A DNA stretch of 64,000 nt, from contig OX155967.1 in the NCBI GenBank assembly GCA_944548615.1, positions 18,918,067 to 18,982,066 on the forward strand, given 5' to 3'. Positions 33,431 to 46,890 of the stretch are shown here, piece by piece. The notes beneath the pieces are model-generated. The model was given only the letters and a program-made list of their open reading frames with translations, was not told the origin of the DNA and did no database searches. This DNA is from Micropterix aruncella (Eukaryota; Arthropoda; Insecta; Lepidoptera; Micropterigidae). The stretch's first letter is position 1; every line of letters begins with the position of its first letter. Made by a program: the position numbers and the translations under genes.

Positions 33431-34526
33431 CCCTCTATCCCGAGCCAACCCTGTGTGCAGCAGCCATCTCATATGGGAACTTAAGTAGTTTCTGAATGAG
33501 TATTAGTCATTTGAGATAGTCCATTTGCTGTTTTTCACGAATTTTTATAGAAAACACTTCGGCGACAACAAACGGCTCGCGAAAAAATGGTTGTTATTAT
33601 TTTGTAATGTTTATGAAATATCCCGATATATTGCGAAATATGACGTAATGTCGCTTTAATTTACTAACAAAATAAGTATTGCTTCATTTACATCCTAAGT
33701 TATCACATAATTAGGCGTATTTTGAACATTATATCTTGTTTTGTAATATGAATCGCGCAAAGAAACTTGTTTTGATAATTACTATGAGAGAATAAAGTGC
33801 GATTTTCCATAGTTTTTTGATGAAATGTGACTCTTTGGAGTATAGTAATTAGTTATTAGACATATAATAAGTCTATGATAAGACAATATAATTGAAAAAA
33901 TCTAACGAATTTTATATTATGAGCATTAAGTTCGGACGCAAACTCTCAAAACTCTAGATTTTTCTATAATATCAGACAAAGCTCAAAGTTCTGGTGTGAT
34001 TTCTAAGAAGTGTGATGTAGTAATAAAGTTATTTTGAAAGAATTTCATATAAAAAAATACCATAAGTAGTCACAAATTAAAAATTAAAAATGTTTTTTTT
34101 ACGAGAATACATAAAATTTTTCTTGGCTGAATAAATAAATATTTTTGTATGCAAATAAGTTAAAAAAAAATATAATTTTGGTAAAGCATTTAATAAAGAA
34201 CATAACTGTATTTACAATTTTTGCATATTTTACGTATTTTGTGACAAAAAAATCGAAATGATTTTATAGGCGAGTTTTTTCAGTTTGCCAATTTTGTAAT
34301 ATTTATTCATTATTATCTTAATTGTTTTACGAGATAAGGTTATAATGTTTTATATGTCAAATTTTAATGCGATCATTTTTCTCTTTATCTTTTTATAATC
34401 CGTTTAGTGGTTTATAAGTTATGATCGTTTTTCTCAAGGCCGTTGACTCGCGTCGATTTTACGCCCGAATATGTCGCGCGCAAAAGTGATAGGTGAGTTT
34501 TTACTTCGCGAGAGGAGGGGTTAAAA
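33431..34526. other. AT-rich gene-free segment
   Basis: No gene seen. A lone piece of the 111-119 bp unit lies at about 33438-33475. GTCGCTTTAATTT at 33650 resembles a diverged end of the TTAA/GGCGAC family, but no partner end was found. Confidence 0.4.
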
Positions 34527-34990
34527 CGGGCTATCATAATTGAATGCGTATACAAAATTTCGTTTTTGTACTGTCAACAGTTGAGAAGTCCCCTCGTTGG
34601 AAGCCAACCCTGAGCGCAGCATCGCGGTGAAACTAAGAACGGGCTATCATAATTGAATGCGTATACAGAATTTCGTTTCCGTGCTGTTGACTGTCGAGGA
34701 TTCCCCTCGTTGGAAGCCAACCCTGGGTGCAGAACCCTATCGCGGTGAAACTAAGAACGGGCTATCATAATTGAATGCGTATACAGAATTTCGTTTCCGT
34801 GCTGTTGACTGTCGAGGATTCCCCTCGTTGGAAGCCAACCCTGGGTGCAGAACCCTATCGCGGTGAAACTAAGAACGGGCTATTATAATTGAATGCGTAT
34901 ACAAAATTGTGTGTCTGTGCTGTTGACCGTGGAAGAGTAGCCTTGTCGGGAGCCGATGCTGGGTGTAGAAACAGGTCATGATCACCATAA
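34527..34990 (+). repeat. Tandem array, 4 units of 113-118 bp
   Basis: Units start CGGGCTAT(C/T)ATAATTGAATG at 34527, 34640, 34758 and 34876. The second and third are almost identical to each other. The array ends with GTAGAAACAGGTCATGATCACC, the same unique tail as the array at 2199, so both descend from one element structure. Confidence 0.85.
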
Positions 34991-35053
34991 AAATGCATTT
35001 ATTTGTTTATTTATTTCATAAGCAAATCAACATAACAGTTTATACCAATCCGT

Positions 35054-35935
35054 TAATAATAATAATAATAAAACTCTTTATTCTTAAGAAAAGGCGAGCT
35101 TATTGCCTGCAGGCAATATTTTAGAGCTAACCTATGCAATAAACACATAAATATAAAAAATAATAGAATTCTTACAAGTACATACACAACATATTTAAAT
35201 AAGCATTAAATACAAATACAGGCATTAAGAATAGAAAAACTTACAAACTTACATTACATAAAGAGTGAACACAATTTATTTTATTCTGACATTATCATTT
35301 AGCGCAATGCCCACACCTTCAAGGGATGCGGGCTCGCTGTAAAAATATCAAAATTTGACGCTATCGAACATAGCGCATTTATGTGCCGCAAAGCTCGGGT
35401 AAGCAGACTCCATCGACTTAGGTTGGTGCGCGAGGATGGCTCCGCAAATAGATTATGAGTGCGAGCACGATTATAACTGTCCGGAACAAAGAGACAAACC
35501 TTCGCTAGCATGCTAGGATTATCAACTCTTCCCCTAATAAGCTTGAAAACGTAGGCCATGGCGAGCATTTCTCTACGCAACTTTAGTGAGTTATAGCCCA
35601 CCATGCCTAGTAGAAAACTAGTAGGGTATAAGTACGGATAATATCCGTACTGCTTATAATATATAAAGCGTAAGAAACATTTTTGATTTTTTTCCAACAT
35701 AGTGATATAATGATCCTGATGTGGATTCCATATAACTGCATTCGTTTCCAATCTACTTCTCACAATTGACTTATACAATGTATGCATAACACGTACATTG
35801 TGAAAATGCTTTAGGTTGCGAATAACAAACCCTAGTTAGCTTATAACAAACCAACGTAAGCTGGGAATCAAAGAGAACTCCAAGACCTTCTCAACCCTAG
35901 TTAGCACCTCATCAGTGATGGAGTAATAATACATG
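35054..35935 (-). pseudogene. Non-LTR retrotransposon 3' end (reverse transcriptase tail and UTR)
   Basis: An uninterrupted 162-codon frame (35299-35787) starts in the thumb region: MHTLYKSIVRSRLETNAVIW, then LEKNQKCFLRF and LLGMVGYNSLKLRR, with a C-terminal helix. Weaker coding similarity extends to about 35935. The 3' UTR carries a GCCTGCAGGCAATATT block and ends in a (TTA)n tail at 35054-35075 (minus strand). The same UTR block is on the plus strand at 63830-63917. CR1/Jockey-like by tail type; 5'-truncated. Confidence 0.75.
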
Positions 35936-35937
35936 TC

Positions 35938-36075
35938 ATCGGAACTGAATTATAAACTCGAATTAGAACTGTCTTATACTACATAGTATAAGAGGAAGTG
36001 GTACTAATTCAGCTTGCAAGATTTGCCATAAACAAACTAACAAACATTGCAAGGTAAATAAAAGCTTGTAAAAAG
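35938..36075 (-). repeat. Short dispersed repeat, inverted relative to 50355-50485
   Basis: Contains CATCGGAACTGAA, CAGCTTGCAAGATTTG and GCAAGGTAAATAAAAGCTTG, all found as reverse complements at 50355-50485. A common short interspersed sequence; no coding capacity. Confidence 0.6.
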
Positions 36076-36524
36076 TAACTGAAGTCGAACACGTCGCAGA
36101 AATAAATGCATACTGTCTCGTCGCGTAATAATACACTCCAGTGCTATGCATCATAGTTCCTGCGAATAACACACTCCAGAATGTATAATAAAACTAGCTG
36201 ACCCGTGCCCACTTCGTTGGGCGGTAAAACTTTTTACTTGTGATGAAATTATGAGTGTGGTTTGGTTATAGTACTGAGTGCTATGATTTATTTCCTGACT
36301 GCCAAAAGAAGGGTTATATTTTTACATACCTAGGTAGTATGTCGTAATATCTCTTTAACTATTTATGCAGTAAAAGGGAAAAGTTTTGAAAACACTTGAG
36401 ACGATAAATTTACTTATTTTGATAATAATTCATAATTGTTGATAATATGACCAATAAACATGACCTAACGATTTAAATTATTTTTTTAACATAAAATACT
36501 ACTGTTTGTTACTTAAATATAATA

Positions 36525-39500
36525 GCTGGGGATTTAGTGCGATGTACCCTGCATTTTGTGATTAAAGGCTCATACTTGGCACAATTGTTCCTTAGGCGGT
36601 CCTGAGTGGATTTAGACCGGGAGCCATCGGCGGCCACCCCGCGGGTGGCGGGGGGAGGGGGTGGAAATTTGATTCCGCCGCGCGTCACTTTGAGCGTTTT
36701 ATCTTTCGGACTATAAGTACTTGGGCAAGTTAGATATCATTTTCAGGTAACTCAATGATAACAATTTCATTTCTGGAAGAAAAAAAATACCTATCCATAG
36801 AAAATATATGAAATAATTGGTAAAATCCAAAAATCGTTGACATCTTTTTTTTACTTATACGAAGTTTACTTTTTAACCATAAGAGTTATCGGTATGAAAA
36901 AAATATATTCTGATAGCCACACTTAATTGAATTACAGACATATATTTTTTATTCGACTGATATTGTAAAATGTGAGTGAAAAAATATATAATTCATCGCA
37001 CGGCAGACCGGCGTATTACGTCCGTTACGTAGAGACGGGCAACGACCCAAGTTAGATATTTACTTATCGGATTATTTAGTTTCTGCGATTGGCCAGTGAG
37101 TTAAAAACAAGAAGTACAATCGTTATTATTATTATGATAACTATATTATTATTGTTTTTACTATTTAATAAAAATAATTCATCATTCACACACCGTACTA
37201 ACTGATATTTGTGCACATACCTTAAATACTCTAAGTATTAATTTGTCTGCAATCCCTACCACTTCGTTGAAAAAATAATAGTAAGTATTATATACATATG
37301 ATATAAGCACATACCTACCCATACTTACTTAATTGCTAGGAGAAACTATTAAAACACTGAAAATTGGCTATTCTTTTGAATGCCTATTTTCAATTTTTTC
37401 ATTTAATTTCAGGTGAAACAGGGGCAACAACCTCGCTTTTTGTGGCCCTATAAGTGAAAAATGTATGGGGTATGACTTTACAAATTTTATACCAATTTAG
37501 ATGATGAATTTGTACTTTTAGTTTTTAAATGTATGATTAACTTTAATCTTATTATTTAACACTTTACTGACTATTTTGTATATTACCCCTAGGGTACTTT
37601 CAACAACTTTTAGTACGTTTTCGAACCTACTCGAATTATTGACTATTTCAATTATTAGGCTTCTATTTTGATTGTTTAATTTTTTACTGACTATTTTAGT
37701 TAGTATGATGATTGACTCTTAGTAGGTACCCATTAACATTATTGACTCTTTTAATTAATAAGCCTTTATTTGGTTTTGTAATAAGATTTTACAATAAATA
37801 ACTTTTAGTAGGTTCCAATGTTTCTAAGATACTATTTATCCAATCTAATAGCTAAATTATTAACAACCTATGTATGTTAAGTAAAGATTAGAGTAGTAAT
37901 TAGATTTACTACCTAATACAAATATTTTGCCACGTCCAAGAGCGGTTTTTAGCCACCAATTGGACACGACGTAAATGTTATGTATGTTATATACTTAATA
38001 TATGCTATCTAAACAAACATTATAATTTTTACATAAGGCATTCGCAATATCATGACAGCAGAAGTACTTTCCAGTACCTTTGTGTTTTCCAGTACCTCTG
38101 TGCACCCACAGCTTCTCAAGCTGGGTAATTGTGGTAATTTGCCTTTCTGCTGCTGCTGGTCTGCGAAGCCAGTATCCATAGTCAATAGCATAATTTTTGT
38201 CAAGCCATGAGTGACAGTGTTAGATACATGCACCATCATGCGAGTGTCCACATCTTCGTGGTTACGTATCACGTAACCACGAAGAAGCGTACGCTTTGTA
38301 TCACGTGTGATATTGGTTAAAATATTTGGTCCACCCATGTTGCAAATTTCCTTGCCGTTGTCAGAGCAAACAATCCTTCCTTAAGGAATTGTTCATCATC
38401 AAATTGGCCTAACCTTTAGGTAGTTTCGTCGTAGCAGTGACCCATGTTCTTTGAATGTTTCCTCTGTTAATATTTTTTTATGTTTTCATTGTTATACGTC
38501 CCAAACCATATCTACTTTTGAAACCCTGTTCTTTGCAGAGAAATGGTATACATACTGGTGTACCTATTCACCAAAGTCTTCCTATATCCTGAACTCAGCA
38601 TGTTGACTAATGCAGATCCATGTAGAGTGTTCGCTCGTGGGGGGCGTTTGGAACGGTTGCAGTGCCAAAAATACTAGTAATCGATTTTAGTAGGTCTGAC
38701 CTTGTTCCAGATCGCAATTTACCCATTGAAAAAAGTGCTGGAGGACTGGCTTGGTTTTCTTGTGCCAAGAATGAATCGAAATCTTCTACTCTGTGCTCAC
38801 AGGTTGCAATATAAAGTTTGCTGAATAGACTGCAGTCATTCTCAAGGCCTCTTATTTTTGCTTTCGTTTTGCTCTCACTCTTTTTTTACGTATTTTAATA
38901 ACTTGTATAATTATATTGTGTATGTACTTGTTGTATAATGAGACATCATTAAGTTTGGTTGGATCCAGTAAACTTTTTTTATAGTTTATGTGTAATCTTC
39001 CTTTACAAATGTTATGTATTTAGGAGCAATAGCTTTACAAGATCAAAAACTCTTTGCCGATTTTTTCTATATTGAATACTGCATTTACAACTTCAATACA
39101 TAGAAGTCTGGAGACTGTTCGACAAAAGGATTTCCTGGAGTATTTATTGTTGCTACCGGTGATTGCAGGTCTAGAATAAAGGTCTTCTTATTTGCGGCAG
39201 TGTCAGAAAGATGGCTGCCGTGTTCAGCTGTTCTCCGTAACAAAACATCCGGCTCAAAACTGTAAACGGTATACCAATTCAGGTCCAGCGAGAAGCCACT
39301 TAGTCAGGGTTTTCAGTCAAACCAATCAATTCTGTGATGTGTAAAATAATATTATGTTGCATAATGAAGAAGTAATCACAAACTATTTAGCGTAAAGATG
39401 AATGTAAGTGTAAAAATAGGTCCTACCTATGTACATCTCCTTTTAATGTGGCACTCATTTGCTCATGTGCTTGGTCCATAGCCATCCCCGTAAACTTGCG

Positions 39501-40542
39501 ATCCCTTTTTCGACCCAACTATTACACATTTTCAAAGTGCTTTAATAATTCTCCGTGCGGCAGACAAATTCTTTCACTGTTTACTACTAAACTGAGTGGA
39601 TGGACCAAAAGGTCACCAAAGGAGCGGGCACTGTTTGCTCAAAAGAGCGAGTAGTGCCCGCGCCGCTCTGCAGCTTGACGAACTTATCAACGCATTATAA
39701 CGTATGGTAAAATGCCCTCCCTTATGTAATTAAGTAGGTATGGGTAGGTATGTACTTGTATATACTACTTGCTATTATTTTTTCGACGAAATAGTAGGGA
39801 TTACAGAAAAAATAATACTTACGTAAGTATTTAAGGTATGTTAAGCACAAGTAATTAGGTACGGTGTGTGAATCATGAATTATTTTTATTAAATAGAAAA
39901 AACAATAATAATATAATTATCATACTAATTATTACCATTGTACTTGTTATTTTCAACTCACTAACCTATCGCAGAAACTAAATAATCCTATAAGTACTTA
40001 TCTAACTTCGCTCGATGCCCGTATCTACTTAGCAGGCGTAATACACCGGTCTGCCGTGCGATGAATTATATTTTTTTCACTCACTTTTTACCATGGCAGT
40101 CCAATAATATATATATTGGTGTAATTAAGATAATTGTGGCTTTCGGAATATATTTTTTGAATACCGCTACCTCTTATGGTTAAAAAGTAAACTTTAAATA
40201 TGTAAAAAAAATATGTGAATGATTTTTGGATGTTACCAATTATTTCATATTTTTTCTATGGACCGGTATTTTTTTTCTTCCATAAATGAATTCCTTATCA
40301 TTGAGTTACCCAGAAATGATATCCCACTTGCCCTAGTACCTATAGTCCGAGAGATATAGGGCTCAAAGTGACGCGCGGCGGAATCAAACTTCCACCCCCT
40401 CCCCCCGCCACCCGCAGGGTGGCCCCCAATGGCTCCCGGTCTAAATCCACTCAGGACCACCTAAGAAACAATTGTGCCAAGTATGAGCCTTTAATCACAA
40501 AATGCAGGGTTCCCATACAAACTGTTGCACTAAATCCCCAGC
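36525..40542. mobile_element. 4.0 kb DNA element with inverted repeats of about 0.8 kb
   Basis: Arms 36525-37334 and 39724-40542 are reverse complements over their whole length with indels; the ends read GCTGGGGATTTAGTGC on both sides. Matching landmarks include the GC-rich GACCGGGAGCCAT block, GATTCCGCCGCGCGTCACTTTGAG, CGCACGGCAGACCGG and the inner CATACCTACCCATAC. TA flanks both ends (36523-36524, 40543-40544), a candidate 2 bp target duplication. The 2.4 kb centre carries a decayed minus-strand gene. I cannot assign the superfamily. Confidence 0.75.
38009..39300 (-). pseudogene. Decayed gene in the long-inverted-repeat element
   Basis: The clearest part is a 110-codon minus-strand frame (38009-38338) with RNHEDVDTRMMVHVSNTVTHG followed by KIMLLTMDT. 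It is similar in spacing to a motif (HEE-x-DTR ... VDTD) that I know from uncharacterised proteins repeated in many invertebrate genomes. A further weak block (about 39160-39270) reads FEPDVLLRRTAEHGS. Stops and shifts break the rest. A nuclease-like fold has been my impression of this motif, but no function is claimed. Confidence 0.4.
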
Positions 40543-40867
40543 TATAAAAGTTAGACATATACTGTCGCTGACTTTTTTGTAGGCATTATCAAGCTCTACA
40601 ACTTTTCTCTAGAACTTAATCATATATCTCTCATCGTTAAGGCAGCGTTCGTTAGAAACGTTTTCTTTCGACCATTTTTTCCGACTTACTTTGGAAATCC
40701 GACTACCACGAAAAAGTCTTTACATTTTCGGATTACTATATAGCCTATGACACTCAAAAATAACGTGGCTTTCTGTTGGTAAAAGAATTTTCAAAAACGG
40801 TTCTGTAGATCCAGAGATTACTTGCTACAACGTCACAAACGTTACCTCTTTATAATATTAGTATAGA

Positions 40868-41559
<692 letters not shown>

Positions 41560-41639
41560 GTCTATTCTGCACTATATCGTCATCAGAATGTATAACAGCA
41601 CAAAGGGGAATGTCATACGTTCATGCATACCTAAAAAGT

Positions 41640-42030
41640 GCAAAAGCCTCTCCCCCCCCCCCCCCCCTCCCCGCCGAGATTTCGACGGCCTAATAAGGAC
41701 CTCTGGGTTAATACGCCACTGAGAGATGTAGAGAGAATGCTTTCGATAGTCAGACACAACAAGATGGTCGAAAACCTCCAAAAAGGGGGAATAGGCGACA
41801 GAGACTTGCGTATCATCACTAATAGTCCAAGAGGCAGCGACAAAAAGCGCAAGAGTTTTGTAAAAGCTGATTCTTTCATATCAGACAGTATTTTGGCCAT
41901 AGAATGCTGGGGTAGTCAGCAGGCCAGACTCCGAGACACCTGGCGCTGGCGTACTAGGAAAGGTGTCATTTTAACTGCCGCCCCACTGCCGCTCAAGAGT
42001 GCGCTTACTCTTCTAACTGTGCCGACATGA
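41640..42030 (+). repeat. Dispersed repeat with a poly-C tract
   Basis: A run of about 17 C (41651-41667) is followed by a 0.35 kb segment whose 41825-41970 part matches the arms of the palindrome at 22085-22720. A 130-codon plus-strand frame crosses it, but the proline run is the poly-C and the rest is shared non-coding repeat, so I do not call a gene. Confidence 0.65.
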
Positions 42031-43459
42031 TGCTAGTTCGGCCCGGCTGGTAGTAAGCGCAAATTGAAACCGTCCGCGGCAACTGCGTCCATGTCTATCA
42101 ATACAGACACACCACTGTCACCAATGTGAGGCATGTTTCGTACTTTACGTAAAGTTAAGCTGCTGTTTATATTATTGGGGTGGATTGGACACGCGTTGTT
42201 AGGTAAACGATAAAAGGGGGGATAATGTTATGATTCTCCCCCAATCATTTTTCCTACGCTGTGCTACACACAAAGAGTACAATTAAAAATAGGATAACAA
42301 CAAATTTACCTCGTGACGTTTGTAGCACCTACGCTTCGGCGATGTTTCAACCACCGTTGTCCAGGATAGACTAGTCTGTCAGTCTACCCTGGATAATGGC
42401 CGTTGCGACATCGTTGAAACGTCAGGTTTTATAAACCTCAGGCGGTAAATTCGTTTTCATCCTCTTTGTAATGCCAAACAACCACGTTAGTCTTCGATAT
42501 CATAAAGGGTAAAATATTGCCATGATAGAATTACGATGGATTTTGAAACCATAAAAAATGGAGATATAAACTTTTTATAAATGGAATATATACCATTATT
42601 TATACCATATAATATATACCATAGTATAATTTATACCAAGGAATATATACCAGAATATGTCCAATAATTAAAATCTTAACTAAAAAGCCATTCAAATCAC
42701 AATCGCGGGGACAGTTTATGTGGCTTTCTGATGCTTCCTGCCATCTTTACTTGAAACTTCTTTTACAACGAAAATTATTATTTTAAAATTCTGGAAAAAA
42801 ATGAGCGAGCTAATGAAGAGTGGCTTCATAATAAGGGGTTCTTTCGTATAACTCTCTTCTTGTAATTCTTTTTTTTTTTTGTTTTACAATTTATTCTATT
42901 TGCCTTATTCTATTTAACGTAGGTAATTTTAATTGAAACTTTAATGCCGATTTTATATTGGAGTTGCGATTTATATTTTTGAGGACCACATTTTAGGGCA
43001 ATTTAGTTTTATGACTATTATTAAAGCCCTCGTTGCTGCAATTTGTTGTATTGTCACAGCCCAGTGCACCTTAGTACGGGCATGTACTGTAGTAGGTACG
43101 GACTATTATTGTAGGACGGGCTATTGTAGCACGTACTATTGTAGTACTGTGTAGTGGTACTATTGTAGTACGGGCACGTACTAGGTGCACAGGTTGTTGT
43201 ATTGTTGCAGACCTGTGCACCCTAAAACGGGCTATTCGCAGCTGGGTAACAGATTCAAATACGCATGAGGTTAAGGTTTTGCCATTCGGTTCCTGTTATT
43301 TTTGGAGACAAAATCAACATTTTATAGACATTAATTATTAAATAAATAAATAAATGTAAAATCGCTAGACTGCCTAAAACCTTATAATATGATTACCTTC
43401 AATAAAAAAATTGATTGTTATTATATATTTTTTTTATTTTGAGATAGGCATGTTTAGAT
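42031..43459. other. Gene-free segment with two hairpin clusters
   Basis: Around 42340-42440 CCAGGATAGACT and AGTCTACCCTGG form a hairpin within a longer imperfect palindrome (GATGTTTCAAC / GTTGAAACGTC). Around 43065-43200 TATTGTAGTACG-like units repeat on both strands between two GTGCAC(C) ends. Between them AT-rich sequence includes ATATACCA repeats (42580-42660). No gene. Confidence 0.5.
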
Positions 43460-44188
43460 AGATCGAGACTAAATCAACTAACTCAAATATTCATTCGCAT
43501 AATACGCGAAATAAAGAGGACTTGCGTCATTTTAAGGTGCGTCTGAGTAAGGTTCGGAATAGCTTTCTCCGCCAATCTTACTTATTCTACAACAAACTTC
43601 CATTACACATCAGGGGCCTTGGGGAGGTTCACTTTAAGAAAAAGGTACAGGGTATTTTGACTAAAAACCCCATTTATAGCATTGAGGATTTCGACAATAT
43701 CAATTTTTCGCAGCTCTATTAACCTACTTGACTATTATTATTCCTTATTCTTTCTATTATTGACTATTTTACAATTGCGTTTTTTTTTTCTTCTTCAAAC
43801 TATTGGCTATTGACAATAATTATTATTACTGATTTGTTTGTATTTGTGTTTTTTCTTTAAAATATCTTCCCGTATGATAATTTGGGAAATTATCCAATAT
43901 TTATTTGATTATTTAGTACTTAGGATTATATAGAAAATTTTACGAAATTACTTAAGAATTTTGATTGAAAATATTGGAAAATGTTGTTTCCTCTACATAT
44001 ATAACCTAGAAAATCTGGGCTTGGATGTTCAACGTTCATACCTTGCAATACTGACGTTCATATGTTATACCTTAATAGGTATTTATTTAAATATTATACT
44101 TGTTATTTTCATTACTTTTGACTTAACCAAGTGTAGGAACTCCTATCAACTGGTTTGAAATAAATAATAATAATAATAATAATAATAG
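43460..44188 (+). pseudogene. Non-LTR retrotransposon 3' end with (AAT)n tail
   Basis: Frame from about 43470 to 43722 encodes SHNTRNKEDLRHFKVR, then SKVRNSFL and FYNKLPLHIRGLGEVHFKKK, ending ...FSQLY-stop. It is the same family as 12836-13190 but in better condition. A UTR of 0.45 kb follows and ends in (AAT)n at 44160-44188, the expected 3' terminus of a 5'-truncated insertion. Confidence 0.8.
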
Positions 44189-44399
44189 CCATATATTACT
44201 GAACATAAGAGAAGATTAATCAATGTTTTTAACTATGAGTGCCATGTACAGTGTACCTACACGTTTCGTATCGTAATAAAATCCTAGCTGCCCAAACGTA
44301 GTATAGCATTGAGTGTTTTCTAGGGTTGAGGAGTTTACTTAAATGAGGAATTTCTGGTTTTACGCTGCTTGATATCGCCTGATAATGAACAGGCTAAAG

Positions 44400-44715
44400 T
44401 TTTTTTTAATTATAAAGATTACTCTTCTTGTAGTGCCGTCTTCTAACGGAGGTTATCCAATCATCATGCTAATTTCCGTCTTGGAGACCGCCGTATGGAA
44501 CAATGCGCCAGGGCTCAGCTGGAACCACTGGCGTAGATTTTGCAGCCACATGTTGTCATTGGCCGCCCAGGCCTCGTCTTGCCTTGAAGTTTCCCCTGGG
44601 TTATTATTTGCAGGAGTTCGTATTTGGAATTGCGCCACCAAGCTTGAATACTTCCGCCACATATGGCCGACGTATTCCTCTCTATGGTTTTTGAACCTCC
44701 GTGCCTTTTTTATTT
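44400..44715 (-). pseudogene. Non-LTR ORF2 C-terminal fragment, second type
   Basis: Minus-strand frames contain YVGHMWRKY and, after a frameshift, an RPGRPMTTW-like block and WLQNLRQWFQLSPGALFHTAV. This resembles the 'GRPxTTW' tail of I/RTE-type endonuclease-reverse transcriptase proteins. No reverse transcriptase core. The copy is too decayed for finer placement. Confidence 0.5.
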
Positions 44716-44864
44716 AGTCTTTGAAGGACTGTTCTATTTCGAACCTTCTGGACCCACGATAGTTTGAGCATTTCTGATACACCAACGTCTTAAACGCGCT
44801 TGAGACGCGGATTATGTAGATTATATAGATTATAGAAAGTTATTATAGAAAGTTATTATAACCC

Positions 44865-45060
44865 CCCCCCCCCCCCACCTTCCATGACTCGCGATTCTGG
44901 CTGATAATGTGAAAAGGGGCTCTATTTCGATATTCAGAACACAATAAATGCCACGCGTACACTGCTACTGTAGTGTAAAAATACTACTGCTGTTATTCAC
45001 AAATAAAAACATGCGAAGACGAAGAAGATAACAATTTGGCGACCTTCGCCTTCGCGGGCG
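44865..45060 (+). other. Possible LTR end and primer site (Gypsy-like relic)
   Basis: A C homopolymer (44863-44877) precedes a segment with AATAAA, TGTAGTGT and AACAATTTGGCGACCTTCG. The last phrase looks like an LTR end followed by a TGGCGACC primer site of Gypsy elements. No second LTR or coding region follows, so this is tentative. Confidence 0.25.
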
Positions 45061-45429
45061 GCGACAATGGCGCTAAAAACTGTGCGAAAGTGCTAATTCG
45101 TCAAGACGACACTACAGAATTCCACAAAGCCATTATAATTACATAGATATTCGTGTATCTTGCTCGGATCGGTTGTTCGCAACACTATTTATGCACTTTT
45201 TTGAAACCTTAGCGAGAAATAGAGCTTCACAGCTCTCTTCAGACGCAAATTCCAATGTAGGCGTTTTCTTTGTCGACATTCGCGGCGAAGACATGGAGAT
45301 TTTTTTTGCTTTTAGTTGTGACAACATAATGTATTACCATACGTAATAGGGTATTTAATACTATGAATAGGATAGGATGGGATAAAAATTTATTTACCGC
45401 GTGAAGTTTGTAGCACAACCGCCGTTGTC
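45061..45429. other. Gene-free segment
   Basis: No supported gene. The sequence AAATTTATTTACCGCGTGAAGTTTGTAGCAC near 45390 also occurs (slightly diverged) at 42300, so it is part of a dispersed repeat. Confidence 0.4.
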
Positions 45430-46890
45430 AAGGTAGATTGTCAGTCGCCGTTTTCGGTCAGTTTGGGAGCTAATGGGCTCAGTCAGTCAGCGTTATCGGT
45501 CCGATTTGGAGGCTAGATGTCGACCTGACGTATAGAACCGTAGAATCGATTCGTTGGCCACCCGATCCCGAGTGATTCGGCCAGACTTCTCCGTCCCCCG
45601 GTCTGGTTACGGGTTCGAGGCCTCTAGCGCGGCCTCTACCTGACGTAAGCGCTTATTAAGTTTGAATATTTTGCGAACCGAGGCGCCTTTGCCTGCCATG
45701 GCCACTCGAAATCGGGTATCCAACTGATCGATTCAAGAGTTGAAGACGTCAGGTCGACAACTATCCTCAGATATCATAGAAAACATATATCTCCAGACTC
45801 TCCCCGATTATTACTTGTCTACCAAGGTATTGATGTTTATACAGTCGAATGCTTTGCTTACTTAGATCGCAGAACTTTTATACACTTTTTTATACACTGT
45901 TAGCTTAGATCGCAGAACTTTTTATACACTTTTTTTATAATTTGAAATGTAATTTCATTTGTAGAAATACTATTTGTTGTAATTTCGTAATGTTATTATA
46001 TAGGTATATAATAATTTTTTGTAATGTAATTTCTATACCCAGATCGGGTTTATGAAAATAAATTTTTCTTATTTCTTATTAACCGGAAAGTGTAAGCCTA
46101 GCTCACACAGCCTGTTACGCAAACCGCCCGCCCAGATCGCCTGAGGTATTCCCCCAAATCCACGATCTTCTGATCCCAACCGCCTTCGATTGCAAGATCA
46201 CAGCCGTAGCAGAAGCTCACAGCTGCCCTGACAGGGTAAAAACCTCTACCGTACCGGTACTATAGTACTTTCTGCCCGGTACTGACTCATGCAGGCGAGG
46301 TTGACTACTTGGTCCGAAAAATGTTAATCACTGTTCTCCTCGAGCTGTGGACCTTGTTGCTGTTTGGCCACTAAGACCCAGTTGTATAGAATCGGTCAAA
46401 CGCACGGGTCAACGCCCATCCGGCGGCCTCCACGCTGAAGCGAGAGCCAGGTAGGACGCTGTCTTGCGGGCCAGTCTCCCCTAGGAGTCAACATTCGGGC
46501 GCTCCTGGACGGTTTGCGCACCGTGCGACTTTAGCCAATCGATTGTGCATTCCGACCGACAATCACGGGAGTCTGGAAACAGTAATGTCTCCTATAGAAC
46601 GAGGGGAGTCTGGAAGCAGTAATGTTTCCTATACCGCTTTATAAGGGAGCGGACGCGCAAGCGACCTCGATCCTGTAGTAGTCAGGGGGCGAGGCTGCCC
46701 GCTGTGTTTTTTTCCCGGTGCCTCGCCGTAAGGCGTTGGCCTCTGACGGGCAGGTGGCGTAGCTAGACTGTAGATTGTTTTTCGTTCCAAGTCTTCTGCG
46801 CTCACATCACGGGAGACAGAATTATAAATTTCGTTAAAACTTCCTGAGGTGACGGGTTCGCCTGTTGTAGTTAACAGCTCTAGTTATCAG
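45430..46890 (+). repeat. GC-rich dispersed repeat, diverged copies
   Basis: Two blocks (45430-45790, 46080-46890) with the family landmarks GCTAATGGGCTC, GTCTGGTTACGGGTTCGAGG, CTCCTGGACGGTTTGCGCAC, GGGAGTCTGGAA (twice) and TGACGGGTTCGCCTGTTGTA. They are separated by AT-rich sequence with a CAGATCGGGTTTATG-type short repeat end. A further small piece lies at 47127-47245. Confidence 0.65.

Larger units (their letters stand above)
36194..40867 (+). repeat. Interspersed element (CTAGCTGACCC type) split by a 4.0 kb transposon
   Basis: Left part 36194-36522 starts CTAGCTGACCCGTGCCCAC. Right part 40545-40867 ends TTTATAATATTAGTATAGATG, a tail very common in Lepidoptera. The two flanks would form one ordinary 0.65 kb element if the inserted 36525-40542 were absent. 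Same family type as 23915-24482. Confidence 0.65.

Noticed and set aside
33600..33660. A third TTAA/GGCGAC element ending at GTCGCTTTAA
   Set aside because: The end is diverged and no matching opposite end or TTAA partner was found upstream.
41638..42030. 130-codon frame starting with a polyproline stretch
   Set aside because: The proline run is a poly-C tract, and most of the rest is a dispersed repeat also present in the non-coding palindrome at 22085-22720.
44865..45060. A complete Gypsy element
   Set aside because: Only a possible LTR end and primer site are seen; no gag, pol or second LTR.
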